NCBI RefSeq assembly: GCF_900112395.1
Contig: NZ_FOLN01000002.1
Span: 1-64,000 of the forward strand
DNA length: 64,000 nucleotides
Origin: Algibacter lectus
Lineage (GTDB): Bacteria > Bacteroidota > Bacteroidia > Flavobacteriales > Flavobacteriaceae
Direction: 5' to 3'
The translations under genes were made by a program, and so were the position numbers. A model generated the notes under the pieces. That model was not told the origin of the DNA. It ran no database searches and saw only the letters and a program-made list of their open reading frames with translations. Shown here one piece after another: positions 52,300 through 61,432 of this stretch (position 1 is its first letter; every line of letters starts with the position of its first letter).

Positions 52300-54033
52300 T
52301 TATAAATCTAAATCGAAAGTACGACGTAAAAGCTCTAGGTTAGGGTTGGCTTCGACAAGTTTTTCGTATTTATCTTGAGGAGTAAAAACATACTTTTTAT
52401 CCATTACCTCGTTTACGGTAATAACTAAGCTAATATCAAAATTACTTAGTTTAGTTCTAATGTAAGTCATGAGGTCGTATTGACCCTGCATCACTTCTTT
52501 TTTATTGGTTTCTGTAGGGAAGGTTAAATGAATATCAGTGCCTTTTAGTTTAGGCTTGTCCATATTTAAAATAGACGATAGATTGTGCTTTCCATCTTTT
52601 TTAAGCTTATCCAAGAAGAAGTTCCAGGCTTCCATAAAGGCGTCTTCTGTAAAGTCTTCAGTAGGTAGGTTTTCTTCATCAACAACAACTTCTAGCTGTT
52701 TTATTTGATGTTCTTTTTTAGCACGAATACTACTCAAAGATAATCCCGATCGGCGTTTACTACCTGATGCTAAATCTAATTTTATACGGGTATTAATAGC
52801 AGGTTTTGCTTCTGCTTTTTTGGCTGCAGGAGCTGTAGTAGTTGTTTCGGTTTGAGATACTGCGGCAGTTTGAGCACTTGGCTTAACCGATGGAACCGTA
52901 ACCGGAATAGGAGTAATACCCTTTTTTTTAAAGTAAGAGGCCGGAATTATGTAGTGTTTGCTATTTTTTTTTTCTCCATCGAAAGTGATAGAGGCAAGCT
53001 GCATGAGACAAAGTTCGACGAGGAGTCGTTGGTTTTTACTGGTTTTATACTTGAGATCGCAGTCGTTAGCAAGATTTATTCCTTGCATTAAAAACTCCTG
53101 TGAGGCTTTTTTAGATTGCTCTAAGTATTTTACCTGTGTTTGCTCACCAACTTCTAGCAGTTCTATAGTTGCTGGTATTTTACTTACTAGTAAATCTCTA
53201 AAATGTGAGGCTAAACCAGCAATAAAGTGATGACCATCGAAACCTTTAGATAAGGTATTATTGAACTGTATAAGTAAATCGGGTATTTTATTCTCGAGTA
53301 TTAAATCGGTGCTTTCAAAATAGGTTTCGTAATCGAGTACGTTTAAGTTTTCGGTTACGGCTTGTCTGGTTAAATTTTTACCAGAGAAACTTACCACACG
53401 ATCGAATATAGAAAGCGCATCACGCATGGCACCATCGGCCTTTTGCGCAATAATATGTAATGCATCGTCTTCGGCTGTTATACCTTGTTCTTCTGCAATA
53501 TATTTTAAATAGTTTTTTGCATCTTTTACCGTAATACGCTTAAAGTCGAATATTTGACAACGCGACAATATGGTTGGTATTATTTTGTGTTTTTCGGTAG
53601 TTGCAAGAATGAAAATACAATGTTTTGGCGGTTCTTCTAATGTTTTTAAAAAGGCATTAAAAGCGGCCTGAGATAACATGTGTACCTCATCAATAATATA
53701 AACTTTGTATTTACCAACTTGTGGTGGTATTCGAACTTGATCGGTTAAGCTTCTAATATCATCTACAGAGTTATTAGATGCCGCATCGAGCTCAAAGATG
53801 TTAAAAGCAAAATCTTCGTCGCCAGTTTCTTTTCCATCACTGTTTATCATTTTAGCCAAAATACGCGCGCAAGTTGTTTTACCTACACCACGCGGACCTG
53901 TAAATAGAAGGGCTTGGGCTAAATGATTATTTTCTATAGCGTTTAACAAAGTATTGGTAATGGCTTGTTGCCCAACTACATCTTTAAATGTTTGAGGTCT
54001 GTATTTTCGAGCCGATACTATAAAATGTTCCAA
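52300..54033 (-). CDS. dnaX: DNA polymerase III gamma/tau subunit
   Basis: A 577-residue clamp-loader ATPase. The AAA+ module spans about 1-230: Walker A GPRGVGKTTCARIL (about 44-57), DELDAASNNSVDDIR-like sensor helix, Walker B YIIDEVHML and ATTEKHKIIPTILSRC (SRC arginine finger). The stretch between Walker A and LDAASNNS reads CARILAKMINSDGKETGDEDFAFNIFELDAASN: it has no four-cysteine zinc module, which is standard in DnaX of other phyla. The collar domain follows (about 240-370), then a Pro/Ala-rich linker (390-410) and a C-terminal tau-like region. Its upstream -7 box lies 26 nt before the ATG. Confidence 0.93.
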   Translation of the reverse strand: MEHFIVSARKYRPQTFKDVVGQQAITNTLLNAIENNHLAQALLFTGPRGVGKTTCARILAKMINSDGKETGDEDFAFNIFELDAASNNSVDDIRSLTDQVRIPPQVGKYKVYIIDEVHMLSQAAFNAFLKTLEEPPKHCIFILATTEKHKIIPTILSRCQIFDFKRITVKDAKNYLKYIAEEQGITAEDDALHIIAQKADGAMRDALSIFDRVVSFSGKNLTRQAVTENLNVLDYETYFESTDLILENKIPDLLIQFNNTLSKGFDGHHFIAGLASHFRDLLVSKIPATIELLEVGEQTQVKYLEQSKKASQEFLMQGINLANDCDLKYKTSKNQRLLVELCLMQLASITFDGEKKNSKHYIIPASYFKKKGITPIPVTVPSVKPSAQTAAVSQTETTTTAPAAKKAEAKPAINTRIKLDLASGSKRRSGLSLSSIRAKKEHQIKQLEVVVDEENLPTEDFTEDAFMEAWNFFLDKLKKDGKHNLSSILNMDKPKLKGTDIHLTFPTETNKKEVMQGQYDLMTYIRTKLSNFDISLVITVNEVMDKKYVFTPQDKYEKLVEANPNLELLRRTFDLDL

Positions 54034-54058
54034 ATTTTTGTTGCTATTGAATAAGTAA

Positions 54059-54066
54059 CAAAGTTA
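54059..54066 (-). promoter_or_regulatory. -7 promoter box of dnaX
   Basis: TAACTTTG on the minus strand fits TAnnTTTG and ends 26 nt before the dnaX ATG. No -33 element is evident. Confidence 0.45.
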
Positions 54067-54269
54067 AAAATTCAAATTGGATTATTAAATTGTTAAGACG
54101 AAATTTAAAGGGAGTTATTAACAACGGCGTTTTTTAGGGTGAATTAAGATTTTTAGATGTATGAAACAAGATGATAAGTTTTGAATATGTCTTGTTTATT
54201 GATGCTGTTTTTATCTTTAAGAAAGCTCGTAGTTAACTCAAAACCAAAAACCTTTAGGGACTTGCCCGC

Positions 54270-54367
54270 GTTAGGGATTGCAGCATTGTTGGAGCTCTTT
54301 TTGTGTTGTTGCACCTATTGCAACACAAAAAAGCGACTGCGGAAAGCCCGACCCTTGGGGAACGCCC
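54270..54367 (+). repeat. Dispersed repeat R1, inverted relative to R2
   Basis: About 98 bp match 63243-63339 in inverse orientation with roughly 90 percent identity by eye. The centre folds as TTTTTGTGTTG with CAACACAAAAA around TTGCACCTATTG. The ends carry GTTAGGGATTG and GGAAAGCCCG...TTGGGGAACGCC. Neither copy encodes a protein or carries terminal duplications that I can see. It belongs to an intergenic repeat family also seen at 11.6 kb. Confidence 0.6.
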
Positions 54368-54398
54368 AAATTTTATTTTGTGTTTTAAGTTTATAATG

Positions 54399-54430
54399 TT
54401 GCATTTTAATATTTGTTTGTTGTAATTTTG
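54399..54430 (+). promoter_or_regulatory. -33/-7 promoter of rnpB
   Basis: TTG (54399-54401), 21 nt spacing and TAATTTTG (54423-54430) fit the Bacteroidetes promoter. Transcription would start near 54435, which agrees with the predicted 5' end of the RNase P RNA. Confidence 0.6.
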
Positions 54431-54432
54431 GC

Positions 54433-54778
54433 GGCTAGTAGATCGCCTTATCGCTGTTTTAATTTATTTTAAAATGGAGGAAAGTCCGGACACCGTAGTT
54501 CAACATAGTGGCTAACGGCCACCAGCCGAGAGGTTAGGACCAGTGCAACAGAAAGAATGTACAGATTATGCTGTAGTGAAACCAGGTAAACTCTATGTGG
54601 TGCAATGTTATGTAAACCAGTGCTTGAGGGTTGAACGCCCGATGCTGGAGGGTAAGCAGCTAAAGTGTTTTGGTAACAAAACACTCAGATAAATGATAAG
54701 GGCTTTTTAAGTTTATTTTGGGTTTTACCTAAGGTGGTTTAAAGGGTACAGAATTCGGCTTATAGATTTACTTACCTA
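54433..54778 (+). ncRNA. rnpB: RNase P RNA (A type)
   Basis: This RNA is the catalytic part of RNase P, which removes the 5' leader of tRNA precursors. The diagnostic conserved regions are present in order: GGAGGAAAGTCCGGACACC at 54476-54494 (CRI), GGTAAACTC with CCAGTGC in the middle, and GGGTACAGAATTCGGCTTATAGA at about 54743-54765 (CRV with the P4 partner). P1 can be formed from AGTAGATC (54437-54444) with GATTTACT (54765-54772). A -33/-7 promoter stands just upstream and a terminator just downstream. The ends are uncertain by about 10 nt. The opposite-strand open frame 54469-54684 is a shadow of it. Confidence 0.95.
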
Positions 54779-54783
54779 TAAAA

Positions 54784-54817
54784 AAAAACCTTCTTGGCTT
54801 GCGCTTCGAAGGTTTTT
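54784..54817. terminator. Bidirectional terminator of rnpB and rsmD
   Basis: AAAAACCTTC (54784-54793) pairs perfectly with GAAGGTTTTT (54808-54817). T-rich sequence follows on either strand, so it can end both rnpB (plus) and the rsmD operon (minus, stop at 54853). Confidence 0.8.
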
Positions 54818-54852
54818 CTGGTTTAAATTGATTTAGTTTAGTTGTGGTGTTT

Positions 54853-55392
54853 TTATGCGTTTTCGAAAAAACTAAACATATTGCCACCGTAACTTTTAGA
54901 ATGGCTATAATTGCTTAGTTTAGATAAATCGGTATGTTTTGAGTGTTCTATAATTAATACGCCTTCGGGCAATAACATGTTGTTTTTAAATACCAATTCG
55001 GGAATTTTTCCAAATTTATCTTCGTCGAAATTGTATGGTGGGTCGGCAAATATAATATTGCTTTGCAAGGTCGATTTTTCTAAAAACTTAAAGACATCAC
55101 TTTTAATGGTGTTTATTGGCATATCGAACTGTTCGGCCGTTTTGTTTATAAACTTAATGCATCCAAAATCTTGATCTACACAAGTAATTTGTTCGGTACC
55201 TCGTGAAGCAAATTCGTAGCTTATATTTCCGGTGCCTGCGAATAAATCTAGTACGGAAACATCGTCAAAATAAAAGGTGTTGTTCAAAATATTGAATAGC
55301 GATTCTTTAGCCATATCTGTTGTTGGGCGAACAGGTAGGTTTTTTGGTGCTAGTATTTTTCTACTTTTATATAATCCTGATATTATGCGCAT
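54853..55392 (-). CDS. rsmD: 16S rRNA (guanine966-N2)-methyltransferase RsmD
   Basis: A 179-residue methyltransferase that modifies G966 of 16S rRNA during 30S assembly. The sequence begins MRIISGLYKSRKILAPKNLPVRPTTDMAKESLFNIL, the family pattern. The SAM-binding loop is VLDLFAGTGNISYE (about 63-76), and the catalytic motif is IIFADPPYNFDE (about 113-124; N/DPPY type). The start overlaps the stop of the DUF3822 gene by one base, and the two genes before it are close, forming a three-gene operon typical of Flavobacteriaceae. Confidence 0.93.
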   Translation of the reverse strand: MRIISGLYKSRKILAPKNLPVRPTTDMAKESLFNILNNTFYFDDVSVLDLFAGTGNISYEFASRGTEQITCVDQDFGCIKFINKTAEQFDMPINTIKSDVFKFLEKSTLQSNIIFADPPYNFDEDKFGKIPELVFKNNMLLPEGVLIIEHSKHTDLSKLSNYSHSKSYGGNMFSFFENA

Positions 55393-56222
55393 TAAAAGCT
55401 ATTTGTTAAAGTGAAATTAGAATGGTTTGTTTTTTGTTTTTCGGTAAATACATAGTTGTTTTTTTTGTCTCCAAAGCTAACATGGCGTATGTATTTATAG
55501 GCTATATTGTATAACGCATCGTCTTTAATTACATGGCCAAGTAGAATGAGTTTTAAAGTTTCTGGGTTGTATTTTAGTTGCTCGGCTGTAAAGAGAATGT
55601 AATATATAAAATCTTCTTTTGTGGCGTACTCAAAACTATTATAAAATTGAAGTTTACCTTCGTTTACAATAATTATTTGGAACCGATTATGGTTTACGTT
55701 TATGTAAAATTTTGGTTCTAACGTATTTTTATCGGACTCTAAAATGGTTTCTATTAAAACGGTAGAGGCGTGTTTGTATGTGAAATCACCAAATAAATCG
55801 AAAATATAATTGTTGATATTTACATAGGGAATGTAAACATTTACACTTTGGTTGCGCTCTATGGCATCGAAGGTTACAAAATCCGACTTTAAAATTTTAG
55901 AATTAAACTTTAAATAGTCGGCTATGGCGCCTTCATTAAAAATAGCTTTTGGAACTAGGGTAGATAACTCGTTGTCGTGAATGATGTTTACGGCTTCGAA
56001 TTTATTTTTAAGCATAGGTTCTGTATCAAAACATGCTTTCAGTTCTTGGAGTAATTCTAATGGGTTTAACTGCTTTTTAAAGCGAACTTCCTTTAAGGTT
56101 GATATGGAATTATTATCTCGATGTAGGATACAAAAAGAAAGTCCACTCAAGCTTATTTGAATGGACAGTTCTAAATTTGTTAATTTGCTAATAATAGCTG
56201 TATTGTTATTCGTTATCGCCAT
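55392..56222 (-). CDS. DUF3822 family protein
   Basis: A 276-residue protein of the DUF3822 family, which is related by fold prediction to actin/FtsA-type ATPases (PilM/ASKHA), though the nucleotide site is degenerate. Segments such as LSIQISLSGLSFCIL, FEAVNIIHDNELSTLVPKAIF, HASTVLIETIL and KLILLGHVI fit the family. It has no signal peptide. The gene overlaps the previous gene by 17 bp and rsmD by 1 bp, which indicates tight coupling. Role unknown. Confidence 0.8.
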   Translation of the reverse strand: MAITNNNTAIISKLTNLELSIQISLSGLSFCILHRDNNSISTLKEVRFKKQLNPLELLQELKACFDTEPMLKNKFEAVNIIHDNELSTLVPKAIFNEGAIADYLKFNSKILKSDFVTFDAIERNQSVNVYIPYVNINNYIFDLFGDFTYKHASTVLIETILESDKNTLEPKFYINVNHNRFQIIIVNEGKLQFYNSFEYATKEDFIYYILFTAEQLKYNPETLKLILLGHVIKDDALYNIAYKYIRHVSFGDKKNNYVFTEKQKTNHSNFTLTNSF

Positions 56223-56943
56223 AAGTTTTTGGCCAGTTTCCGTTTGTTTTAACTTCGTTCATAGAACCTACTTTTATAGCATCTCCATTAACACCGTCTA
56301 CCGCAATTACTTGGTTTTCTTGTGCTACTAAATCTGGATTTTGATCGTATAACAGAACTTCTTTTTTTACTGAAGCTTCAAATACAGGAATGTTAATATC
56401 GTTTTGATTAATAAAACCTGCTTTTAAATCGAAGGTAGCACCTTCTTTACCAACTGGTACATTCATCATAGTTTTATAACGATTAGATTTTTTAAATAAA
56501 GAATCTCTTACTGATACAGTTCCTAATGTATCAAGAATCATGATATCTTTAAAAGTATCAACACCGTAACGTTTTGTTAACTCTTCATCTACAACACTAG
56601 AATCACGACGTTGCGTAATAGTATATTCTGCAGTATCAATAAACTTAATTAAATTATCAAAGCTATCAGTAAATTTACCTGTTACTTGTCTGTGCGCTAA
56701 TTGAGAATCTCTAATATCCTTTAAACTTTCAATAACAACTACGTAACGCTCGTTTTTTAATTTGTTGAATTTAATTGGCTCGTAAATCGACATGTACGTC
56801 TGGTAACCAAAAAAGGCAATTAATGCCCAAAGCACAATATTTAATACAGGCTTTAATTTATTTGGTACAAATTTATCTACCAGCTTAACTAAGGCGATTG
56901 TCCCTAAAATCACCGCAACCACAATAAGAATAAATGTCAACAT
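56206..56943 (-). CDS. Conserved membrane protein of the rsmD operon
   Basis: A 245-residue protein with two N-terminal transmembrane helices (4-22 and 33-52) and a periplasmic or cytoplasmic soluble domain of about 190 residues rich in helices (RYVVVIESLKDIRDSQLAHRQVTGKFTDSFDNLIKFI shape), which looks like a pilin-like or sorting-type domain. I recognise its conservation next to DUF3822 and rsmD in Flavobacteriaceae but know no function. A -7 box (56986-56993 on the minus strand) lies 43 nt before the start. Confidence 0.75.
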   Translation of the reverse strand: MLTFILIVVAVILGTIALVKLVDKFVPNKLKPVLNIVLWALIAFFGYQTYMSIYEPIKFNKLKNERYVVVIESLKDIRDSQLAHRQVTGKFTDSFDNLIKFIDTAEYTITQRRDSSVVDEELTKRYGVDTFKDIMILDTLGTVSVRDSLFKKSNRYKTMMNVPVGKEGATFDLKAGFINQNDINIPVFEASVKKEVLLYDQNPDLVAQENQVIAVDGVNGDAIKVGSMNEVKTNGNWPKTYGDNE

Positions 56944-56985
56944 AATACGTTATTTAATTTAAAAAGTTTATTAATCGTTATTTAG

Positions 56986-56993
56986 CAAATCTA
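56986..56993 (-). promoter_or_regulatory. -7 promoter box of the rsmD operon
   Basis: TAGATTTG on the minus strand matches TAnnTTTG, 43 nt before the first gene's start. A possible -33 TTG lies 24 nt further, slightly far. Confidence 0.45.
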
Positions 56994-57038
56994 CAATTTT
57001 TTTTTAATCGTAAAAACCAAAGCGAATAAAAATCATTC

Positions 57039-57046
57039 TATCTTTG
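57039..57046 (+). promoter_or_regulatory. -7 promoter box of the RecD-like gene
   Basis: TATCTTTG fits TAnnTTTG and lies 27 nt before the ATG at 57074. It is divergent from the -7 box at 56986. Confidence 0.45.
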
Positions 57047-57073
57047 AAGAATTTCTAAAATTATTTTCAATTA

Positions 57074-58510
57074 ATGACAGCATCCGAATTCTATTCCCTT
57101 ATAAAACAGCAGTTTCCGTTTAATCCAACAATTAAACAAAATATTGTACTTCAGCAATTATCAGAGTTTATCTTTAAAAGTGATAAAAACGCCTTGTATT
57201 TGCTTAAAGGCTACGCAGGTACTGGGAAAACAACGATTGTAGGGGCTATTGTAAACAATTTATGGAAGGCAAAAAAGAGTGCCGTTTTAATGGCGCCAAC
57301 CGGCCGAGCGGCCAAAGTTATCGCTAATTATTCTGGAAAAGAGGCGTTCACTATTCATAAAAAAATATATTTTCCAAAAAAAGATGCTGGAGGTGGTGTA
57401 AAGTTTGTTTTACAACCCAACAAGCATAAAAACACCATTTTTATTGTAGATGAAGCATCGATGATTCCAGATACGCCAAGCGAATCTAAATTAATGGAAA
57501 ACGGATCGCTTTTAGACGATTTAATGCAATACGTTTATGCTGGCCATAATTGTAAGTTATTGTTAATTGGAGATACCGCACAGTTGCCTCCGGTAAGATT
57601 AGATATTAGTCCGGCTCTAGACGAAAACACCTTAGCTTTAAACTACAACAAAGAGGTAACTAGAATGGAATTGGACGAAGTGGTTAGGCAAGGTCAGGAT
57701 TCTGGTATATTAGTTAATGCAACTATACTAAGAGATGTGTTGGCAAGAGAGATGTACGACTATTTTAAGTTTGATTTAAACGGCTTTAAAGATATTGTAA
57801 GGCTAGTTGATGGTTACGAAATTATGGACGCTATAAACGACGCTTATAGTGAATTAGGAAATGAAGAAACAGCAATAATTGTGCGGAGTAATAAACGTGC
57901 TAATATGTATAATCAACAAATTAGAAGTCGTATTTTATTTAATGAAAACGAATTGTCTGCTGGTGATTATTTAATGGTAGTTAAAAATAATTATTTTTGG
58001 TTAAAGCCCACTACAGAAGCTGGTTTTATTGCTAATGGAGATATTATTGAAGTTTTAGAAATTTTCAGTATTCAGGAATTGTATGGTTTTCGCTTTGCGG
58101 AAGTTAAAGTGCGCATGGTAGACTATCCTAAAATGCAACCTTTTGAAACCGTGTTACTTCTAGATACTATTGAGGCCGAAACACCTTCGCTTCCTTACGA
58201 GGAATCAAACCGATTGTACCAAGAAGTGATGAAGGATTTTGAAAACGAAACCTCTAAGTATAAAAAGTTTCTAAAAGTAAAAAGCAATAAGCATTTTAAT
58301 GCCTTACAGGTTAAGTTCTCTTATGCGATAACTTGCCATAAATCTCAGGGTGGCCAATGGAATACCGTTTTTGTGGAGCAACCTTATTTACCAAACGGGA
58401 TAGATAAAGATTATCTACGGTGGTTATATACTGCCGCAACGCGTGCAAAGGAAAAATTATACTTAATTGGTTTTAAAGATGAGTTTTTTGAGGAAGATCC
58501 ACTTTCTTAG
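57074..58510 (+). CDS. RecD-like ATP-dependent DNA helicase
   Basis: A 478-residue superfamily 1B helicase. Motif I is KGYAGTGKTTIVGA (about 43-56); motif II is FIVDEASMI (about 130-138); motif III is IGDTAQLPPVR (about 168-178). The 2B insertion and the C-terminal UvrD_C_2 region follow, with motif V in YAITCHKSQGGQW (about 416-428) and motif VI in YTAATRAKEKL (about 455-465). It is shorter than full RecD2 and lacks its N-terminal extension, the usual single-protein form in Flavobacteriaceae. It probably helps in recombination or repair. No RecB/RecC genes are adjacent. Confidence 0.85.
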   Translation: MTASEFYSLIKQQFPFNPTIKQNIVLQQLSEFIFKSDKNALYLLKGYAGTGKTTIVGAIVNNLWKAKKSAVLMAPTGRAAKVIANYSGKEAFTIHKKIYFPKKDAGGGVKFVLQPNKHKNTIFIVDEASMIPDTPSESKLMENGSLLDDLMQYVYAGHNCKLLLIGDTAQLPPVRLDISPALDENTLALNYNKEVTRMELDEVVRQGQDSGILVNATILRDVLAREMYDYFKFDLNGFKDIVRLVDGYEIMDAINDAYSELGNEETAIIVRSNKRANMYNQQIRSRILFNENELSAGDYLMVVKNNYFWLKPTTEAGFIANGDIIEVLEIFSIQELYGFRFAEVKVRMVDYPKMQPFETVLLLDTIEAETPSLPYEESNRLYQEVMKDFENETSKYKKFLKVKSNKHFNALQVKFSYAITCHKSQGGQWNTVFVEQPYLPNGIDKDYLRWLYTAATRAKEKLYLIGFKDEFFEEDPLS

Positions 58511-58669
58511 AGCTATTTTTCGAAATAACATAGAGGCACAGTTCTTGATAAAATCAATAATTAGAAACAGATTTATACATTACAGTAGGGTAGCGATCGT
58601 CAATGTTTTTTTATTTATATTTAATGATTGATATAATGAAGAATTTCATTTAAAAAGATTTAATTTTTT

Positions 58670-59236
58670 ATGGCAGTAGAAACAATAATAAGTATTTTTT
58701 TAGGTATCGGGCTTTCCGCCTCGGTTGGTTTTCGAGTTTTTATGCCCTTGTTCGCTTTAAGCTTAGCTGCTTATTTTGATGTTTGGGAACTTAATGAATC
58801 TTGGCAATGGGTTGGTAGTACTGCGGCCATAATAACGCTAGGCGTTGCTACATTGGTAGAGATTTGCGCATATTTTATTCCTTATGTTGATAATTTACTA
58901 GATACTGTTGCCGTACCATTAGCCGCCTTGGCTGGTACGGCAGTTATGTTGTCTACTGTTGCCGATTTGAGCCCCGTAGTAACTTGGGCATTAGCTATTA
59001 TTGCTGGTGGAGGTACAGCTGCAGCAGTGGCCGGAACTTCAAGTACTACGCGTTTAGCTTCCACAGCAACAACGGGAGGTTTAGCCAACCCTATTGTAGC
59101 CACTTTAGAGACAGGAACATCGGTGGTAATGTCGGTTGTGTCTATATTTATGCCAATTCTTGCTATTGTTTTAGTGGTTCTTATATTATTCATAATTTTT
59201 AAGGTTTATAAGAAGTTTAAGCCCAGTAATCCTTAA
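58670..59236 (+). CDS. DUF4126 membrane protein
   Basis: A 188-residue inner-membrane protein with about five hydrophobic segments: start VETIISIFLGIGLSASVGFRVFMPLFALSLAAYF, then WQWVGSTAAIITLGVATLVEICAYFIPYVDNLLDTVAVPLAALAGTA, and near the end a long helix (IFMPILAIVLVVLILFIIF). A Gly/Ala/Thr-rich linker (AGGGTAAAVAGTSSTTRLASTATTGG) lies between. The combination is typical of DUF4126 proteins, whose function is not known. Placed between the helicase and kdsB without overlap. Confidence 0.82.
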   Translation: MAVETIISIFLGIGLSASVGFRVFMPLFALSLAAYFDVWELNESWQWVGSTAAIITLGVATLVEICAYFIPYVDNLLDTVAVPLAALAGTAVMLSTVADLSPVVTWALAIIAGGGTAAAVAGTSSTTRLASTATTGGLANPIVATLETGTSVVMSVVSIFMPILAIVLVVLILFIIFKVYKKFKPSNP

Positions 59237-59255
59237 AACATTCTATTATTTATCT

Positions 59256-59263
59256 TATTTTTG
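59256..59263 (+). promoter_or_regulatory. -7 promoter box of the kdsB operon
   Basis: TATTTTTG fits TAnnTTTG, 79 nt before the kdsB ATG. Confidence 0.45.
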
Positions 59264-59341
59264 GTGAAGATTTAAAGTTTAGTTGAATAATGGCTTTAAT
59301 GAAAAACTAAAATACAGTTTTAATACACAGTAACATTTCAC

Positions 59342-60070
59342 ATGAAAATAATATCAATGATTCCTGCACGCTATAGTGCATCACGTTTCCCAGCAAAACT
59401 AATGCAAGACCTAGGAGGTAAAACTGTTATTCTTAGAACTTACGAGGCTACCGTTGCAACCAAACTTTTTGATGATGTTATTGTAGTTACCGATAGCGAT
59501 ATTATTTATAATGAAATTGTAAACCACGGCGGAAAAGCTATGATGAGCAAAAAGGAGCACGATTGTGGTAGCGATAGAATTGCTGAAGCTGTAGAACTTT
59601 TAGATGTTGATATTGTTATTAATGTGCAAGGCGATGAGCCTTTTACTGATAAAGAATCGTTAACTAAACTTATTGAGGTATTTAAACAAGACCCTAATAA
59701 AGAAGTTGATTTGGCATCATTAATGGTACATATTACCGACGAAGAAGAAATTAAAAACCCAAATACAGTAAAAGTAATTGTCGATCAGGCAGATTTTGCA
59801 CTTTACTTTTCAAGAAGCCCAATTCCTTATCCACGTGATAAAGATGTTGGTGTTCGATATTTTAAACATAAAGGTGTTTACGCATTTAGAAAGCAGGCTA
59901 TTATGGATTTCTATAATTTACCAATGCTATCTTTAGAAGCTTCGGAAAAAATAGAATGTATTCGTTATTTAGAATACGGTAAACGTATTAAAATGGTAGA
60001 AACTGATGTACAAGGTGTAGAAATAGATACACCAGAAGATTTAGAACGTGCAAAGAAGTTATGGAAATAA
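59342..60070 (+). CDS. kdsB: 3-deoxy-manno-octulosonate cytidylyltransferase KdsB
   Basis: KdsB transfers CMP from CTP to Kdo (or 8-amino-Kdo) in the cytoplasm, giving the donor for the inner core of lipopolysaccharide. The 242-residue protein has the nucleotidyltransferase fold: [22 protein letters not shown] (about 5-26), [23 protein letters not shown] with the conserved GDEPF motif, and the C-terminal [16 protein letters not shown]. The HAD gene overlaps its 3' end by 10 bp. Because a KdnB-type enzyme is encoded 1.3 kb further, the true substrate may be 8-amino-Kdo. Confidence 0.93.
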   Translation: MKIISMIPARYSASRFPAKLMQDLGGKTVILRTYEATVATKLFDDVIVVTDSDIIYNEIVNHGGKAMMSKKEHDCGSDRIAEAVELLDVDIVINVQGDEPFTDKESLTKLIEVFKQDPNKEVDLASLMVHITDEEEIKNPNTVKVIVDQADFALYFSRSPIPYPRDKDVGVRYFKHKGVYAFRKQAIMDFYNLPMLSLEASEKIECIRYLEYGKRIKMVETDVQGVEIDTPEDLERAKKLWK

Positions 60071-60765
60071 ATTACGATAACATAAAAGTAATTGGTTTTG
60101 ATGCCGATGATACACTTTGGGTAAACGAAACTTATTTTCGAGAAGCCGAAGATGAAATTGGTAGGTTATTATCAAAATATGAAACGCCTAATAAAATTGA
60201 TCAAGAACTTTTCAAAAAAGAAATAAGCAATTTACCCTTATACGGTTACGGTATAAAAGCGTTTACGTTATCGATGGTAGAAGTAGCGTTGGAACTATCG
60301 AACTATACCGTTTCTAATAAAACCATAGAAGCTATTTTAAACATCGGAAAAAATATGCTTAATAAGCCTGTGGAACTTTTAGATGGCGTAGAGGAAGTTT
60401 TAGAAAATCTATCAAAAAAATATAGACTTATTCTAGCAACTAAAGGCGATTTACTAGATCAGGAACGCAAATTAGAGAAATCGGGTTTAACCCATTATTT
60501 TCATCACATTGAAGTTTTAAGTGATAAGCAAGAAGATAATTATTCTCAAATGCTAAACCGTTTAGAAGTGAAGCCTTCAGAATTTTTAATGATAGGAAAT
60601 TCCTTAAAATCGGATGTTTTACCCTTAGTGAATTTAAAAGCTCAAGCTATACACGTACCTTTTCATACCACTTGGGCACACGAGCAAGTTACGGAAAAGG
60701 AAACCAACGGTAAAGATTACAAAACTATAAATACATTAACCGAACTTTTAAAACTTATTAATTAA
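60061..60765 (+). CDS. HAD family hydrolase (YjjG-like)
   Basis: A 234-residue cytoplasmic phosphatase of the haloacid dehalogenase superfamily. Motif I is GFDADDTLW with the nucleophile and acid Asp pair (about 14-16), a helical cap follows (about 20-95), motif II is LATKGD, and motif [14 protein letters not shown]. The cap suggests a subfamily I enzyme with a small phosphorylated substrate. It overlaps kdsB by 10 bp and is followed by the next gene after one base. It is not a KdsC: the Kdo-8-phosphate phosphatase is smaller and has no such cap. Substrate unknown. Confidence 0.85.
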   Translation: MEINYDNIKVIGFDADDTLWVNETYFREAEDEIGRLLSKYETPNKIDQELFKKEISNLPLYGYGIKAFTLSMVEVALELSNYTVSNKTIEAILNIGKNMLNKPVELLDGVEEVLENLSKKYRLILATKGDLLDQERKLEKSGLTHYFHHIEVLSDKQEDNYSQMLNRLEVKPSEFLMIGNSLKSDVLPLVNLKAQAIHVPFHTTWAHEQVTEKETNGKDYKTINTLTELLKLIN

Positions 60766-60766
60766 T

Positions 60767-61384
60767 TTGAAAGTAATCGATATCAATACTTGGAATAGAA
60801 AACAGCATTTCGAACATTTTTCGGGCTTAGCCGATCCTTCGTTCGCTGTAACTATACCATTCAATGTCACCAAGGCATATCAAGTTTCTAAGGAAACAAA
60901 AACAAGCTTTTTTACTCGGTATTTGCACGATTGTATGCGTGCCATTAACGCGATAGAAAACTTTAAATATAGAATTGAAAACGGGGAGGTAGTTGCTTAT
61001 GATGTGATACATACATCCCCAACAATTTTAAGAGATGATAATACCTTTGGTTTTTCATTTGTGACTTATAATGAGAATTTAGAGACATTTTCTATAAACT
61101 TAGACGCAGAGAAAAACCGTATAAAAAGTACAACAGAATTGTTCCCGCCAATTAATGGCCAGGACTGTATTCATTGTTCCGCATTACCTTGGGTCAATTT
61201 TATAGCACACAAAGAACCTAATTCTGGGCTTGTAGATAGCATTCCAAAATTATCTTTTGGGAAAGCAACTCTTATAAATGATGAATTAATTATGAATGTG
61301 TCCGTGCATGTAAACCATGCCTTAGTTGATGGATACCACGTTGGACTTTTTTCTAAGAAATTTCAGCAGTTTTTAAACCAGTAA
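60767..61384 (+). CDS. Chloramphenicol acetyltransferase-fold protein
   Basis: A 205-residue protein with the CAT fold. It starts from TTG one base after the HAD gene; the product then reads MKVIDINTWNRKQHFEHFSGLADPSFAVTIPFNVT in family register. The catalytic His is in HVNHALVDGYHVG (HxxxDG, about 186-198), with CIHCSALPWVNF in the trimer interface region. CAT-fold proteins use acetyl-CoA; in this setting there is no resistance context, so the acceptor may be a sugar or an amine. Cotranscribed with kdsB and the HAD gene. Confidence 0.8.
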   Translation: MKVIDINTWNRKQHFEHFSGLADPSFAVTIPFNVTKAYQVSKETKTSFFTRYLHDCMRAINAIENFKYRIENGEVVAYDVIHTSPTILRDDNTFGFSFVTYNENLETFSINLDAEKNRIKSTTELFPPINGQDCIHCSALPWVNFIAHKEPNSGLVDSIPKLSFGKATLINDELIMNVSVHVNHALVDGYHVGLFSKKFQQFLNQ

Positions 61385-61432
61385 AATTTAAATTAATAGT
61401 ATTTTTACATTTCGTAAAAGAAAACCTAACAA

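Larger units (their letters stand above)
54034..54432. other. 399-bp dnaX-rnpB intergenic region
   Basis: It contains the divergent -7 boxes of dnaX and rnpB and the dispersed repeat R1 at 54270-54367. An open frame at 54181-54396 is generated by the repeat and is not considered a gene. Confidence 0.55.

Noticed and set aside
54181-54684. Open frames at 54181-54396 and, on the minus strand, 54469-54684
   Set aside because: The first is made by dispersed repeat R1, the second lies antisense to RNase P RNA.
60061-60765. HAD gene as KdsC (Kdo-8-phosphate phosphatase)
   Set aside because: It has a helical cap and is larger than KdsC, so the match to position next to kdsB is not enough.
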